Below are positions 17,667-26,544 of a DNA stretch of 64,000 bases, piece by piece (the stretch's first letter is position 1; each line of letters starts with the position of its first letter). The notes under the pieces are model-generated. The model worked only from the letters and a program-made list of their open reading frames with translations. It ran no database searches and had not been told where the DNA came from. The position numbers and the translations under genes are program-made. Source of the stretch: CBDUQI01 sp965369325 (GTDB taxonomy: Bacteria > Pseudomonadota > Gammaproteobacteria > Steroidobacterales > JBCBZW01); NCBI GenBank assembly GCA_965369325.1, contig CBDUQI010000003.1, forward strand, positions 1 through 64,000, in the 5' to 3' direction.

Positions 17667-18583
17667 TCTCACTCAACACGCCTGAGCACGCCGTATGGCG
17701 ACTGCTCGCGGGCGCGCTGATGATTAGCTTTTCGGCCGTGTTCGTGCGCCTGACCAGCGTTGCGCCGGACGTCTCCGGATTTTATCGGGTGATGATTGGC
17801 GGCGCGGTTCTGTTAGGCATCGTGTTGTGGCGGCGTGAGCGTCTGCTGCCCTCGCGCGCGGCCATCGGTGCCATCGGTGCCGCCAGTGTTTTCTTTGCGC
17901 TTGATCTGGCTGCATGGCATCGCTCGATCGACTACGTCGGCCCAGGGCTGGCAACCTTGCTGGCGAACTTTCAGGTATTCGCGCTGGGCGCGGTGGGCAT
18001 CCTGGTGTTTGGCGAGCGGGTGCGGTGGCCGGTGTTGCTAAGTGTGCCGGTGGCGTTTGTGGGCGTCGCCATGATTGTCGGATTCGACTGGTCAGCGCTG
18101 CGCCCGACGGACCGGCTTGGGGTGATATTCGGACTGGCCACGGCGGTGTTTTACACAGGATATATTCTGACCCTGCGGCGAGTCAGCTATACCGGTGGTA
18201 TCTCCGCGGCGGTCACCATTATGTGGGTATCGCTGGCCGCTGCGGGTTTGCTGATGATCGCTGTGCCGTTAACGGGCGATTCGCTGGCGATTCCAAGCCA
18301 GCGTGATGGCCTGCTGCTATTCGCCTACGGCGTATGTGGGCAGGCGTTAGGCTGGCTGCTGATCTCAAGTGCGCTGGGGTATTTGCGTGCCAGCCAGATC
18401 GGGCTGGTACTGCTGATACAGCCGGTGTGCTCGTATCTGTGGGATATCCTGTTGTTTGATTTGCCGCTCACCACCCGCCAGATCGCGGGCGCGTTGATCG
18501 CGCTCGCTGCCATCTACGTGGGATCGAGCATGGCCTCGCCCCAGCCGGCGTTGCCGCCTGATCCCGGCGCGTCGGCCCGCTAG
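17663..18583 (+). CDS. EamA/DMT-superfamily transporter
   Basis: A 306-aa inner-membrane protein with about ten hydrophobic helices, split into two EamA halves (first half starting ISFSAVFVRLTSVAPDVSGFYR, second starting around GVIFGLATAVFYTGYILTLRR). AAWHRSIDYVGPGLATLLANFQ matches the conserved EamA stretch in the first half. The family exports or exchanges small metabolites; the substrate cannot be told. The start ATG overlaps the Kelch gene stop (ATGA), making it the last gene of the SPFH-M61-Kelch run. Confidence 0.9.
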   Translation: MISLNTPEHAVWRLLAGALMISFSAVFVRLTSVAPDVSGFYRVMIGGAVLLGIVLWRRERLLPSRAAIGAIGAASVFFALDLAAWHRSIDYVGPGLATLLANFQVFALGAVGILVFGERVRWPVLLSVPVAFVGVAMIVGFDWSALRPTDRLGVIFGLATAVFYTGYILTLRRVSYTGGISAAVTIMWVSLAAAGLLMIAVPLTGDSLAIPSQRDGLLLFAYGVCGQALGWLLISSALGYLRASQIGLVLLIQPVCSYLWDILLFDLPLTTRQIAGALIALAAIYVGSSMASPQPALPPDPGASAR

Positions 18584-18699
18584 CATGAGTGCCTAGCGCG
18601 CGCCGCGCTCGATCATAAAATGCGCCAACACTCGCCCACGCTCACGGTATTCGCGGTAAACTTCAACGCATACGATCTTGGAACGGCGCGGACAGGGTT

Positions 18700-19347
18700 A
18701 TGTTGGAACTTGGTGTCAAACTACTGCTTTCGTACTTGTTGGGCTCCTGTAACGGCGCCTTGTTGCTGGGCAGGCTGCGCGGCATAGATATTCGAAACCA
18801 GGGCAGCGGCAACGCTGGCGGAACCAACGCGCTGCGCACCCAGGGACTGGGCTTTGCTTTTACCGTGGTGGTAATCGATGTCGGCAAAGGCGCACTGGCT
18901 GTGCTGCTGGTGGCGGCACTTGCGCTGCCCGGCCTTATGCCCTCGAGCGTAGTGCCGGCCAGTTGGGTCCCCCCGTTGTGCGGGGCCGCAGCTATCCTTG
19001 GACACGTATATCCATTTTGGTTTCAGATGCGTGGCGGCAAGGGAGCGGGCACCCTGGTTGGCGCGTACGCCGCGTTGATGCCGAGCGCACTCATCCCGTT
19101 GCTACTGGTTTGGGTTGTGGTGTTAATCACCAGCGGCTTTGTTGGCCTATCGACCATGTTGGCGGCCATTTCGGTGCCGCTGTATCTAAATTTAAGTGGA
19201 TCAGTCGCTGCGGATAGCGCGCTGGCGGTGTTTGCGGTGGCCATGGCAGCACTGATCGTCCTTACCCATCGCAGCAACATCCAGCGCATGCTGCAAGGGA
19301 CTGAGGATAAGAAGCGGCGTGTGATGCTGTTCAGTCGCGGGCGTTGA
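18700..19347 (+). CDS. plsY: Glycerol-3-phosphate acyltransferase PlsY
   Basis: A 215-aa inner-membrane enzyme that acylates glycerol-3-phosphate from acyl-phosphate in the first step of phospholipid synthesis. The three family motifs are present: LLGSCNGALLLGRLRGID with GSGNAGGTNALR, GHVYPFWFQMRGGKGAGT, and the C-terminal LTHRSNIQRMLQGTE. About five to seven membrane segments are visible. The ATG at 18700 is preceded by a weak ribosome-binding site. The biotin ligase gene begins 10 nt after the stop, so plsY-birA-coaX-SPOR may be one transcript. Confidence 0.96.
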   Translation: MLELGVKLLLSYLLGSCNGALLLGRLRGIDIRNQGSGNAGGTNALRTQGLGFAFTVVVIDVGKGALAVLLVAALALPGLMPSSVVPASWVPPLCGAAAILGHVYPFWFQMRGGKGAGTLVGAYAALMPSALIPLLLVWVVVLITSGFVGLSTMLAAISVPLYLNLSGSVAADSALAVFAVAMAALIVLTHRSNIQRMLQGTEDKKRRVMLFSRGR

Positions 19348-19357
19348 CTGGCTGGCC

Positions 19358-20386
19358 ATGCGCGCGGGCGGACAAACGGCAGTTGTGGGCACTGAGCGCT
19401 ACGATGATGCGGCGCAGCTTGCGCGCGCGCTCGCCGACGGGCAATGGCATCCTCTGCCGGCATCGTGCGCCGGTGCCACGGTTGCTCTGCCTGAGGCTGC
19501 CGGACTGGCTGAGCTGCTTGGTTTGCAATTGCAATGCAACGATGGCCGTTGCCGGCTGCCTACAGCGATCACCCTGCTGCGTTCAAGCGCGATACGCCAG
19601 CATCTGACGTGCACCGGGATCGGCCTTCAGGTGCATGACCTACTGGATTCCACTAACAACCGGGCGTCATTGGTACTGCGAAAGTGCGGCGAGCGGACGG
19701 CTGTGTTGGCGGAGTTTCAAACGGCGGGGCGCGGCCAGCACGGTCGCCAGTGGATTGCGCCGTTCGGCAGCGGCATGTGCCTCTCGCTGGCCTGGCTTGG
19801 GCAGGGCCCGCTTGAGGCTTACGCCTGTATCACGCTCGTGGCGGGTGTTGCGGTAAGCGAAGCGCTGAGCACGCTGGGTGTCCACGACGTGCGGCTGAAA
19901 TGGCCAAATGATCTGTTCTTGGGCGATGCCAAACTCGGCGGTATTCTGGTGCAGAGCCGGATACAGGAGAGCGCAGCGGGAGCCCCGTCGATTCAACTGG
20001 TGGCAGGTGTCGGCATTAACGCGGACCTGTCCAACGCGGCGTCGGCGCAATTGTCTGCAACCGACTACCCGGTGGCAGATTTGCGCGCGTACGCACGGCA
20101 GCTGCCGGTTGACCGTAACCGTCTGGCGGCGCAGGTAATTGATTCGCTGGCAATTGCCTTCCAGGAGTTTTCGCAGCAGGGCTTCTCGGCGTTTCATGCA
20201 CGTTGGGCGCAACGTGACTATCTGGCAGGGCGGTGGGTTCGAAGTGTTGCCCATGAGGGTGCTACCGAAGGCATCGCCTGTGGTGTTGACAGCGACGGCG
20301 CGCTGTTGATTGAGCACGCCGGCACACGGCATCGGGTGGTGAGTGCAAGTGGCTCGGTACGCGTGCTGGCGCAGGAGCGCGCATGA
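19358..20386 (+). CDS. birA: Biotin--[acetyl-CoA-carboxylase] ligase (BirA-like)
   Basis: A 342-aa enzyme that attaches biotin to carrier domains; pyruvate carboxylase in this window would be a substrate. The catalytic domain has DSTNNRAS, the biotin-binding GRGQHGRQW loop, LKWPNDLFLGDAKLGGIL and a GVGINADLS block, and ends in the small C-terminal SH3-like domain. The N-terminus (about 1-85) has roughly the length of the BirA helix-turn-helix. Its sequence fits that fold poorly (LARALADGQWHPLPAS, then many Ala/Leu), so DNA-binding repression of biotin genes is uncertain. The stop overlaps the coaX start as ATGA. Confidence 0.94.
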   Translation: MRAGGQTAVVGTERYDDAAQLARALADGQWHPLPASCAGATVALPEAAGLAELLGLQLQCNDGRCRLPTAITLLRSSAIRQHLTCTGIGLQVHDLLDSTNNRASLVLRKCGERTAVLAEFQTAGRGQHGRQWIAPFGSGMCLSLAWLGQGPLEAYACITLVAGVAVSEALSTLGVHDVRLKWPNDLFLGDAKLGGILVQSRIQESAAGAPSIQLVAGVGINADLSNAASAQLSATDYPVADLRAYARQLPVDRNRLAAQVIDSLAIAFQEFSQQGFSAFHARWAQRDYLAGRWVRSVAHEGATEGIACGVDSDGALLIEHAGTRHRVVSASGSVRVLAQERA

Positions 20387-21135
20387 GTGTCATGTTGGTG
20401 GATGCCGGCAATTCGGTTATCAAATGGGCGCGCTACGAGCAGGGGACAATCGGGCAGATGCATCAGATCTGGCATCGCGATGAACAGCCGCTGGTGGCAC
20501 TACGTGCACTTGATGCGGTGGACTTTGCCCCGCAACGGCTGGTGGTGGGGAATGTTGCCGGCGAGCCGGTCGCGCAAGCGATAAGGCACTACGCCGGCGT
20601 ATCATTCGACTGCAAAGCCGAGTTTGCGCAGGTGCAGGATGGTTTCGACGGCTTGACGTTGGCTTACGCGCAGCCCAAGCGGCTCGGGGTGGACCGCTGG
20701 CTGGCGATGCTGGGGGCGTTGCGTGCCGGCACTGCGCCCGCGGTGATTGCCGATTTCGGTACGGCGGTCACCATCGATGCGATTGACAGCGAACGGCGCC
20801 ATCTGGGTGGCGCCATTGTTCCAGGGCGCCGACTGATGCCACAGGCGTTGCGTGCTGGCACCGCGCGCATCCGCTCACAGGAGCGCGATGATGCTGCATC
20901 CAGTGTGTTCGCGCACGATACTGGCCCGGCATTGCGAGCCGGCGCGGATCATGCGCTGGCGGCGCTGGTGGAGCGTGCTCTGCACGAATTGGGCGCCGAG
21001 GGCATAATTGCCCCAATGCTGCTGTTGACCGGAGGGGATGCGCAGGTGTTGTCGCCGCTAATTCATTGCCCGCATCGCACAGAACCCGCGCTAGTGTTGC
21101 ACGGGCTGGCGCATTGGCTGGAGCGGCTCGCATGA
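20383..21135 (+). CDS. coaX: Type III pantothenate kinase
   Basis: A 250-aa kinase for the first step of CoA synthesis, of the type that is not feedback-inhibited by CoA. Diagnostic motifs: LVDAGNSVIKWA (phosphate loop with Asp), PKRLGVDRWLAMLGA (substrate), ADFGTAVTIDAI and GGAIVPGRRLM, and a late LLTGGDA. It overlaps birA by 4 nt and its own TGA overlaps the ATG of the next gene. The birA-coaX-SPOR order is common in gammaproteobacteria. Confidence 0.95.
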   Translation: MSVMLVDAGNSVIKWARYEQGTIGQMHQIWHRDEQPLVALRALDAVDFAPQRLVVGNVAGEPVAQAIRHYAGVSFDCKAEFAQVQDGFDGLTLAYAQPKRLGVDRWLAMLGALRAGTAPAVIADFGTAVTIDAIDSERRHLGGAIVPGRRLMPQALRAGTARIRSQERDDAASSVFAHDTGPALRAGADHALAALVERALHELGAEGIIAPMLLLTGGDAQVLSPLIHCPHRTEPALVLHGLAHWLERLA

Positions 21136-22379
21136 GAGAGATGGCGCTGGTATTTATTGTGGCCAATCTTCTGCTGGCGTTGTGGGGAGTATGGATCAAG
21201 CCCGACCCCAACGTGGGGAGCGCGGCGGAACTGCCGGCCGCCGCCACCCGTCTCGCGTTGACGGATATGCCACCAATCGCGCAAGCCCCTGGCGCGACCG
21301 AGACGCCTGATGTGGTACAAGCGCAAACGGCGCCAGATGCCGTGCCGCCCGGACAGATTCAGATTGGGAGCGCGCTCGAGTCTGCATCGCACGCAGATGG
21401 TGATCTGGTGCAAGCGGTATTGTCACCATCTGATGATGCGTTGACCGATAGCTCCGCTGCTGATGCATTAGCCGAATCATCAGCGGCCACGACGGAACCA
21501 GTGATTATCCCGGCCGCCGGATTTACCGAAGCACTGCCGCCAGCGCAAAGCGCGGATGAGCGCGCTGGACAGGCATCAACACTGGCGCCTGATGCTGGCG
21601 GACTTGAAGCGACGGCGGATGTGCCGTCCGAGGGTTCCGACGCAGCTCGCATCGCACAGATTACGCCGGCAGAGGATTCGGCGGCAGATAGTGAGCAGGT
21701 ACCCTCCGCGAACACCGCGCCGGAAGCGGGCGCGCAAACATCTGCGCTCGACGAGCCCAGCGGGACTCAGGCGCCGGAGGCCGAGGCGGGCGGCCTATCG
21801 GATGTCGAGGCGATCGAGCCTGTCGCGCTCGCGCAGGGCCCCGACAACAACGCCTTATCGGACGATGTAGGTGCCGCCCCCCTCGAGGGCGATGCGCAGA
21901 TACAGGCTGCGCCGGGTGTGCGTTGCAGGAGCGTTGGTCCATTCCTGGATTTGCCCGAGGCTGCGGATGCGGCAGGCAAGCTGCGTGATGCTGGGTATTC
22001 GCCGGCTCAGCATCTGCTGGAATCAGAAATCTGGATTGGTCACTGGGTGTTGTTGCCGCCGTTGGGCAGCCGCGAGGAGGCGATCGAAGTGGTCGAGCGT
22101 CTGCGTGGCCTGGGGGTGAATGATCTGTACATCGAGCCGGCCGGTGCCGTGCGCAACGGCATCTCGCTGGGTTTGTTCAGCGAGCTAACCCACGCCGAAA
22201 CTCGCGTCGCAACCATTCGCCAGCACGGTTACGAGCCCGTGGTTCGCGATCGCAGCCGCACTGCAGACGTGTACTGGATAGACATCAATTCGGCGGATCC
22301 GATTGATCTGAACGACTTCGAGTTTAATCCAAATCGTAATATCAGCATCGAATACGGTCTGTGTTCTGAGCCAAACTGA
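21132..22379 (+). CDS. SPOR-like membrane protein with long acidic disordered linker
   Basis: About 415 aa. A short N-terminal membrane anchor (MALVFIVANLLLALWGVWI) is followed by a low-complexity Ala/Pro/Asp/Glu-rich linker of about 240 residues and then by two C-terminal SPOR-like halves (from GVRCRSVGPFLDLPEAADAA to about residue 395), including WVLLPPLGSREEAIEVVERLRGLGV. SPOR domains bind denuded peptidoglycan at division sites. The start at 21132 overlaps the coaX stop (ATGA) and puts the anchor at the very N-terminus. In many relatives tRNA genes and tuf follow this gene. Here a short intergenic region and a small secreted-peptide gene follow instead. Confidence 0.8.
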   Translation: MREMALVFIVANLLLALWGVWIKPDPNVGSAAELPAAATRLALTDMPPIAQAPGATETPDVVQAQTAPDAVPPGQIQIGSALESASHADGDLVQAVLSPSDDALTDSSAADALAESSAATTEPVIIPAAGFTEALPPAQSADERAGQASTLAPDAGGLEATADVPSEGSDAARIAQITPAEDSAADSEQVPSANTAPEAGAQTSALDEPSGTQAPEAEAGGLSDVEAIEPVALAQGPDNNALSDDVGAAPLEGDAQIQAAPGVRCRSVGPFLDLPEAADAAGKLRDAGYSPAQHLLESEIWIGHWVLLPPLGSREEAIEVVERLRGLGVNDLYIEPAGAVRNGISLGLFSELTHAETRVATIRQHGYEPVVRDRSRTADVYWIDINSADPIDLNDFEFNPNRNISIEYGLCSEPN

Positions 22380-22685
22380 CTCCCAGCCCATCCGGGGGTT
22401 CTAACTACGTATTGACGTTTAGCATTTCGTTTTGTCATTTCTTAACCTTTATCAGCAAAACTAGGAATTCTCCCGGACCAAAAACAGGTTATCCCTGATT
22501 GGCCAGGTGGCGTTAGGGTTCTAACTTGGTCTAGTAAGCATCAGAATTGTCAAGGTATTGGGTCACAAAACACCCAATCCAAGCATCGCGGTCTTCAGAT
22601 GCCATTCCGGCCATCGAAGGCCTCCCCCAAAGACAATCTGGTGACAACGTCGACAACGTTCGGTCCAATATAGGGAGAGGCAGCA
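22380..22685 (+). promoter_or_regulatory. AT-richer leader of the 62-aa peptide gene, with repeats and hairpins
   Basis: A 306-bp gap, AT-richer than its surroundings, ahead of the small peptide gene. It holds a direct repeat GGGTTCTAACT at 22396-22406 and 22516-22526 (the second is also part of GTTAG-N4-CTAAC). It also has a 7-bp hairpin ATTGGGT...ACCCAAT at 22557-22578 and a tandem GACAACGT pair just before the ribosome-binding site. No tRNA fold was recognised. A promoter with operator sites is the likeliest content. Confidence 0.45.
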
Positions 22686-22874
22686 ATGCACAAGAGAAAT
22701 GTCGTTTTGGCGCTGGTCGCGGTTTTGTGTTTAGGGTCGGCCAGTAATGCGCTAGCCGTAGGCGAACCGCTCGATCCACTTGATCCGAGGTATACCGTGC
22801 AACGTGATGCCGGTGATCAGACCGGGTTTTTCGGGTCCTGGCGGGTTTTGATGTACTTTTTTACCGGGTTCTAG
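22686..22874 (+). CDS. Small secreted peptide (62 aa)
   Basis: Short gene with a strong ribosome-binding site (AGGGAGAGG five bases before ATG). The N-terminal MHKRNVVLALVAVLCLG...ALA is a textbook signal peptide with cleavage after ALA at about residue 24. The mature part would be about 38 aa: an acidic start (VGEPLDPLDP) and an aromatic, hydrophobic end (FFGSWRVLMYFFTGF). There are no cysteines in the mature part and no double-glycine leader. Function is not recognised. It sits between the SPOR gene and the convergent propeller histidine kinase gene, whose stop is about 150 nt away. The hydrophobic C-terminus could hold it at a membrane. Confidence 0.6.
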   Translation: MHKRNVVLALVAVLCLGSASNALAVGEPLDPLDPRYTVQRDAGDQTGFFGSWRVLMYFFTGF

Positions 22875-23020
22875 AAGGCGACGAGTCTGATCCTGGATTG
22901 CCATCGGCTGGCCTCATATTCGCGAGGCCAGTTGATGGGAGCGCAATGATGGGATTCGGGACTATGGGCCCGTCTGCCAAACGCGCTGGACGGTGGCCGC
23001 ATCATCAATGCGGCTGCCGT

Positions 23021-26000
23021 TTAACCGCTTGCCCGGCGCGGTTGATAGTACGGGTGCCCCGGAGCGTGCAGTTCGCTGGTTAGCGAGTCGGGCGGCTGGG
23101 CTAACGCTGAGAGCCGTCGCTCATCCGGGAATAGGGGCACGGAGATCTCGATGCGTGTGCCCATGTTCGGCTCAGAGTAAATATTAAACGTACCGCCGAT
23201 GAGCGAGATCCGCTCGCGGCTGCTGAACAGCCCAAAGCCGTGCTCGTTGTCCGGGCTGTGCACTTCGGTCGGTGCGAAACCCAAGCCTTTGTCCGCAACG
23301 CTTATCATCAAGTGCTGCGTGGTTTCTGACAGCGTGACGCTTACCTCATCCACACCAGCGTGTTTGGTGACGTTGTGCAAAAGCTCTCGGATGGTGCGAT
23401 AGAGCACTACCCTTAGCTGAGGGCTCAAGATACGCTCGCTGCCTTCATCCAGAATGTTGCAGGTAAGCCCGTATTGTTCCTGCATTCGCTCACCCAGCCA
23501 GCCCAACGCGGGCGCCAGCCCCAGGTCATAGAGCATGGGCGGGCTGAGCTCCAAGGTGATTGATCGAGTGGCGGCGATGGCCTCGTTCAGCAGATCCTGC
23601 AATTCATTAAGCGACTTGTGATTAGGGTCGCGAATTTTCGGGCGTAATGTCTCCAGCCGCATCTTGCACACCGCTAGCAGCTGGGCAACGCCATCGTGCA
23701 GATCTTCTGCCGTGCTACGCCGCGCCCTTTCCTCTGCGTGCGATAACTCAAATGCCATTGCACGGAGTTTTTTCTGGTACACCAGCAAATTACGCTGGTT
23801 GCGCTCGCGCTGCGCAATTTGCCGGTGTAACTCGCTCACCTTAAACCGCTGGATCAACGCGCTGATCGCAAGTAGCAGCCCAATGGCGTAAATGGCGTAG
23901 GCCCACCAGGAGCGGAACCAAGGTGGCACAATGCGTAGGGAGAACACCGCGGGGGGTGTTTCGTGTAGGGCATCGCTGCGTGCCCGCACCTGAAACTGAT
24001 AGTATCCTTCGGTTAACAATGGGTACTCACGCATCGTCTCAGTGGACCAGCCAGACCAGCGTTGATCCAGGCCCAGCATGCGCGTTTGATATTGCACCTT
24101 GTCCTGTGCAGCGTGGTGCGGTAGGGAGTAGTTAAAGCGCAATGCGCGTTGAGCAAACGGCAGCCGCAACTGATTGGAATGGGTGGTTTGTGTGCCGCGA
24201 TGCAGCGTTTGCCCCTCAATAACACTCACGCTGGCGAGCACCACGTTCGCAGGCAGATTCAGATGATTGTCGAATGCGCGCAGTTCTCGTCTGACCAGGC
24301 GACCATCGAGTGTGCCGGCCCACATCGCCCTGTCATCGGCGACTAGCGCCGAGTAACGAATGCTCTGAACGCGTTGGAGAGGGAAATGTAGCTCGTACGG
24401 ATTGCCGCGACGATTGAGTGCGGCCACCTGCCCGTCGCGGTACTGAAACCAGAGGTTTCCGTTGGCATCCACTTGCGGGTGCCCGGCGGCGGTGGTCGGC
24501 AGGTTTGCATCAGCTTCGAAACTGTTGTGCGCCGGATGGAATTCAAACAATCCGTCGGATGATCCAACCACCAGTCGGCCATCCCAGACCGCTGTTTGCA
24601 GGTCGGCGCTGACAAGACCCTGCGCCACTCCGTAGGATTCAATGACCGGCTTGCTGAGCACCCCGTCAGGAAAACGCAACCGTTGCAATTTGTCCTGCTG
24701 ATTACTAAACGGGGGTTGGAGCCATACCTCCTCGTTAAGCAGGGTAATCGCGCGCACCTCAGCGTAAGTCCCGGGAATGCGTGCAGCCCGGTACCAATTG
24801 CCGTCTGTGCGACGGTAGATCTGCAGCCCGTTGCGCAGAGTGCCAACGAACAAAGAGTTGGTCCCGGGTGACCAGGCCAGCGACATAGTGTGCTGGTTAT
24901 GCAGCTTCTGCAGCTGCCCGTCGGGCATGATGGCAAACAACCCCATTTGAGTGGCGGCGATCAGATCGGGCCCCGCGAATTCTAGATCCCAGGCGAACTG
25001 GCGAATCGAGGGGTCCGGACGGTGGAAACGCGCGGTGCTGATCATGCGCTGCCCCTCGGCAGAGACGAACAAGCCCTTGGTCGTGGCGACATACAGCCGG
25101 TTGTTATACGAGGCGACATCCAGCAGTCCGCCGTCGAGCCCGTCATCTATCCCGAAAATCTGTAGCGGCGAGCTGATATCTATGCGTGCGATACCGTAGA
25201 TTAGTGGCAGCCAGAGCCCTCCCTGAGCATCGATAAACCCTCGGTTAGAGACGCCGTTGTCGGGCAAGCCAATCGATTTGTCGAAACGCCGTAGCAACTT
25301 GCCGTTGGCATCAACTACCACGGCGCCGCCACTACTGGTGGACAGCAGCAGGTTGCCGTCGGGCAGACGCATCAGACCTGAGCCATGCTCGCGTTTGGCG
25401 AAGACGCTGGCGGGCGTCTCCCAGGCACTGGTACCCTCCGGCCCCACCTGGTACAGCCCCTGGTGGCGGCTTAACAACAGCAGTTGGCCGTCGTCCCATT
25501 CGATCATATCCACCATGCCGGTGGCTGGCAGAAGATCAGGGGACAGCTCGGAGACATGGTCGCCGTCAATGTAACGCAGGGGATCACCGCTGCGCGCTAC
25601 AAACAAACGCTTGTTTACCAGAGCGGTGGCGTAAGCGTAGGCCGGCAGGTTCTCATCGTCCTCGAAAAACCACCAGGACAATTGCTCCTGATTGGCGGCC
25701 GGTGGGTCGGGCGTCCAACGAAACAGATATTCGCGGTGCTGAAAAAACACACCCTCATCGGTGATGACAATCCGCCGGATCTGGCCAAAGTCTCGATGCT
25801 CCGGAGGGACTAGGCGGACCAGGCTGTGGAAGACGTGCTCGCCGGTGTGGTCGGGTGCCAGATAGCCGAATTCCCCCTCCGCACCGACGTATATATTGCC
25901 GTTCTCACCAGCCGCGACCGAAAAAACTTTGAGCCCTTCCACCGGTATCTGGCGCCAGTTGGTGCCATCAAAGGACTGTATACCGGAGGAATTGGCGATG

Positions 26001-26215
26001 TAGATAACGCCATCAGGGCCTTGGGATACATCCCAGTTCTGCGAGTGCCCGTCGTACTCCAGCGGGGTAAATGTGCGCAGCGGGAGACGGCCAAGAATAG
26101 AAGGATCGGCATGGGCAAGGCTGCCGAACGCGCAATACGCCCAGGCAATTGCGGCGCACAATAGCATCGCAAAGCTGTTCGTCGATCGCGTTGACTGGGG
26201 TAGACAAGTGGCCAT
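23021..26215 (-). CDS. Propeller-type hybrid sensor histidine kinase (Reg_prop, Y_Y_Y, HisKA_3, HATPase)
   Basis: A 1064-aa sensor. An N-terminal signal peptide ends near AHA (about residue 36). A long periplasmic region of beta-propeller repeats runs to about 690 (GVIYIANSSGIQSFDG, NIYVGAEGEFGYL and similar). Then come a Y_Y_Y-like beta domain (RALRFNYSLPHHA...), one membrane segment near 768 (WWAYAIYAIGLLLAISALI), a NarL-class dimerisation helix with the phosphorylated histidine in AEDLHDGVAQLL (about 838) and an ATPase domain (HNVTKHAG, VADKGLGFAP, GFGLFSSRERI). There is no attached receiver and no LuxR-type regulator adjacent, so it is an orphan kinase here. Such sensors often bind extracellular saccharides in other phyla; the ligand here is unknown. 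Confidence 0.92.
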   Translation of the reverse strand: MATCLPQSTRSTNSFAMLLCAAIAWAYCAFGSLAHADPSILGRLPLRTFTPLEYDGHSQNWDVSQGPDGVIYIANSSGIQSFDGTNWRQIPVEGLKVFSVAAGENGNIYVGAEGEFGYLAPDHTGEHVFHSLVRLVPPEHRDFGQIRRIVITDEGVFFQHREYLFRWTPDPPAANQEQLSWWFFEDDENLPAYAYATALVNKRLFVARSGDPLRYIDGDHVSELSPDLLPATGMVDMIEWDDGQLLLLSRHQGLYQVGPEGTSAWETPASVFAKREHGSGLMRLPDGNLLLSTSSGGAVVVDANGKLLRRFDKSIGLPDNGVSNRGFIDAQGGLWLPLIYGIARIDISSPLQIFGIDDGLDGGLLDVASYNNRLYVATTKGLFVSAEGQRMISTARFHRPDPSIRQFAWDLEFAGPDLIAATQMGLFAIMPDGQLQKLHNQHTMSLAWSPGTNSLFVGTLRNGLQIYRRTDGNWYRAARIPGTYAEVRAITLLNEEVWLQPPFSNQQDKLQRLRFPDGVLSKPVIESYGVAQGLVSADLQTAVWDGRLVVGSSDGLFEFHPAHNSFEADANLPTTAAGHPQVDANGNLWFQYRDGQVAALNRRGNPYELHFPLQRVQSIRYSALVADDRAMWAGTLDGRLVRRELRAFDNHLNLPANVVLASVSVIEGQTLHRGTQTTHSNQLRLPFAQRALRFNYSLPHHAAQDKVQYQTRMLGLDQRWSGWSTETMREYPLLTEGYYQFQVRARSDALHETPPAVFSLRIVPPWFRSWWAYAIYAIGLLLAISALIQRFKVSELHRQIAQRERNQRNLLVYQKKLRAMAFELSHAEERARRSTAEDLHDGVAQLLAVCKMRLETLRPKIRDPNHKSLNELQDLLNEAIAATRSITLELSPPMLYDLGLAPALGWLGERMQEQYGLTCNILDEGSERILSPQLRVVLYRTIRELLHNVTKHAGVDEVSVTLSETTQHLMISVADKGLGFAPTEVHSPDNEHGFGLFSSRERISLIGGTFNIYSEPNMGTRIEISVPLFPDERRLSALAQPPDSLTSELHAPGHPYYQPRRASG

Positions 26216-26450
26216 CTAGTGCCGTCGGGCGGAGTCTTGCAAGCCGAACTATGCCCTTTCCTGGCAATGCGCGCGCAACCCAACCAGTTATATTTCAAAG
26301 AAATATTGCTTTTGTTTTGCCATGCTGACTGTTATTGCGGCCCGCCGCAGTTAGTTGGCGATGCCCCTGTGGCAACAGATTCAGCTCACGTAACGCCCCC
26401 AAGCGTGCACGTGAGCGCTAGAGCATAGCGCATGGGGGATCAAAGCAGAA
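26216..26450. promoter_or_regulatory. Upstream region of the propeller kinase with an 8-bp inverted repeat
   Basis: The gap between the giant secreted protein gene and the kinase gene (both minus). It contains GCTCACGT at 26384-26391 and its exact inverse ACGTGAGC at 26409-26416, with centres 25 nt apart. This is a candidate operator or a weak terminator. No other coding signal is seen. Confidence 0.4.
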
Positions 26451-26480
26451 GCAAAAAAAGCGCCGGCAGAGACCGGCGCA
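26451..26480 (-). terminator. Rho-independent terminator
   Basis: On the minus strand, GCGCCGG-TCTCTG-CCGGCGC is followed directly by a run of seven to eight T. It lies about 65 nt after the stop of the giant repeat protein and would end that transcript before the kinase gene. Confidence 0.85.
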
Positions 26481-26508
26481 AGACCATTGGGCGCTCAGCC
26501 CGGGGAGA

Positions 26509-26537
26509 ACCAGCCCGGTTGCCTCAACCGGGCTGGT
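26509..26537 (-). repeat. Perfect 12-bp inverted repeat after the giant gene
   Basis: ACCAGCCCGGTT - 5-base loop - AACCGGGCTGGT is a perfect 12-bp stem only eight bases beyond the stop codon at 26545. No T-run follows. It probably protects the 3' end or works with the terminator 30 nt further on. Confidence 0.6.
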
Positions 26538-26544
26538 CTGGTTG

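Noticed and set aside
18584..18699. Short minus-strand frame (about 34 codons, ending before plsY) that reads like a protein tail (e.g. VEVYREYRERGRVLAHFMIERG)
   Set aside because: No start codon or ribosome-binding site is present and it is bounded by stops; likely chance or an old remnant.
22686..22874. 62-aa peptide as a class II bacteriocin
   Set aside because: It has a Sec signal, not a double-glycine leader, and no transporter or immunity gene is beside it.
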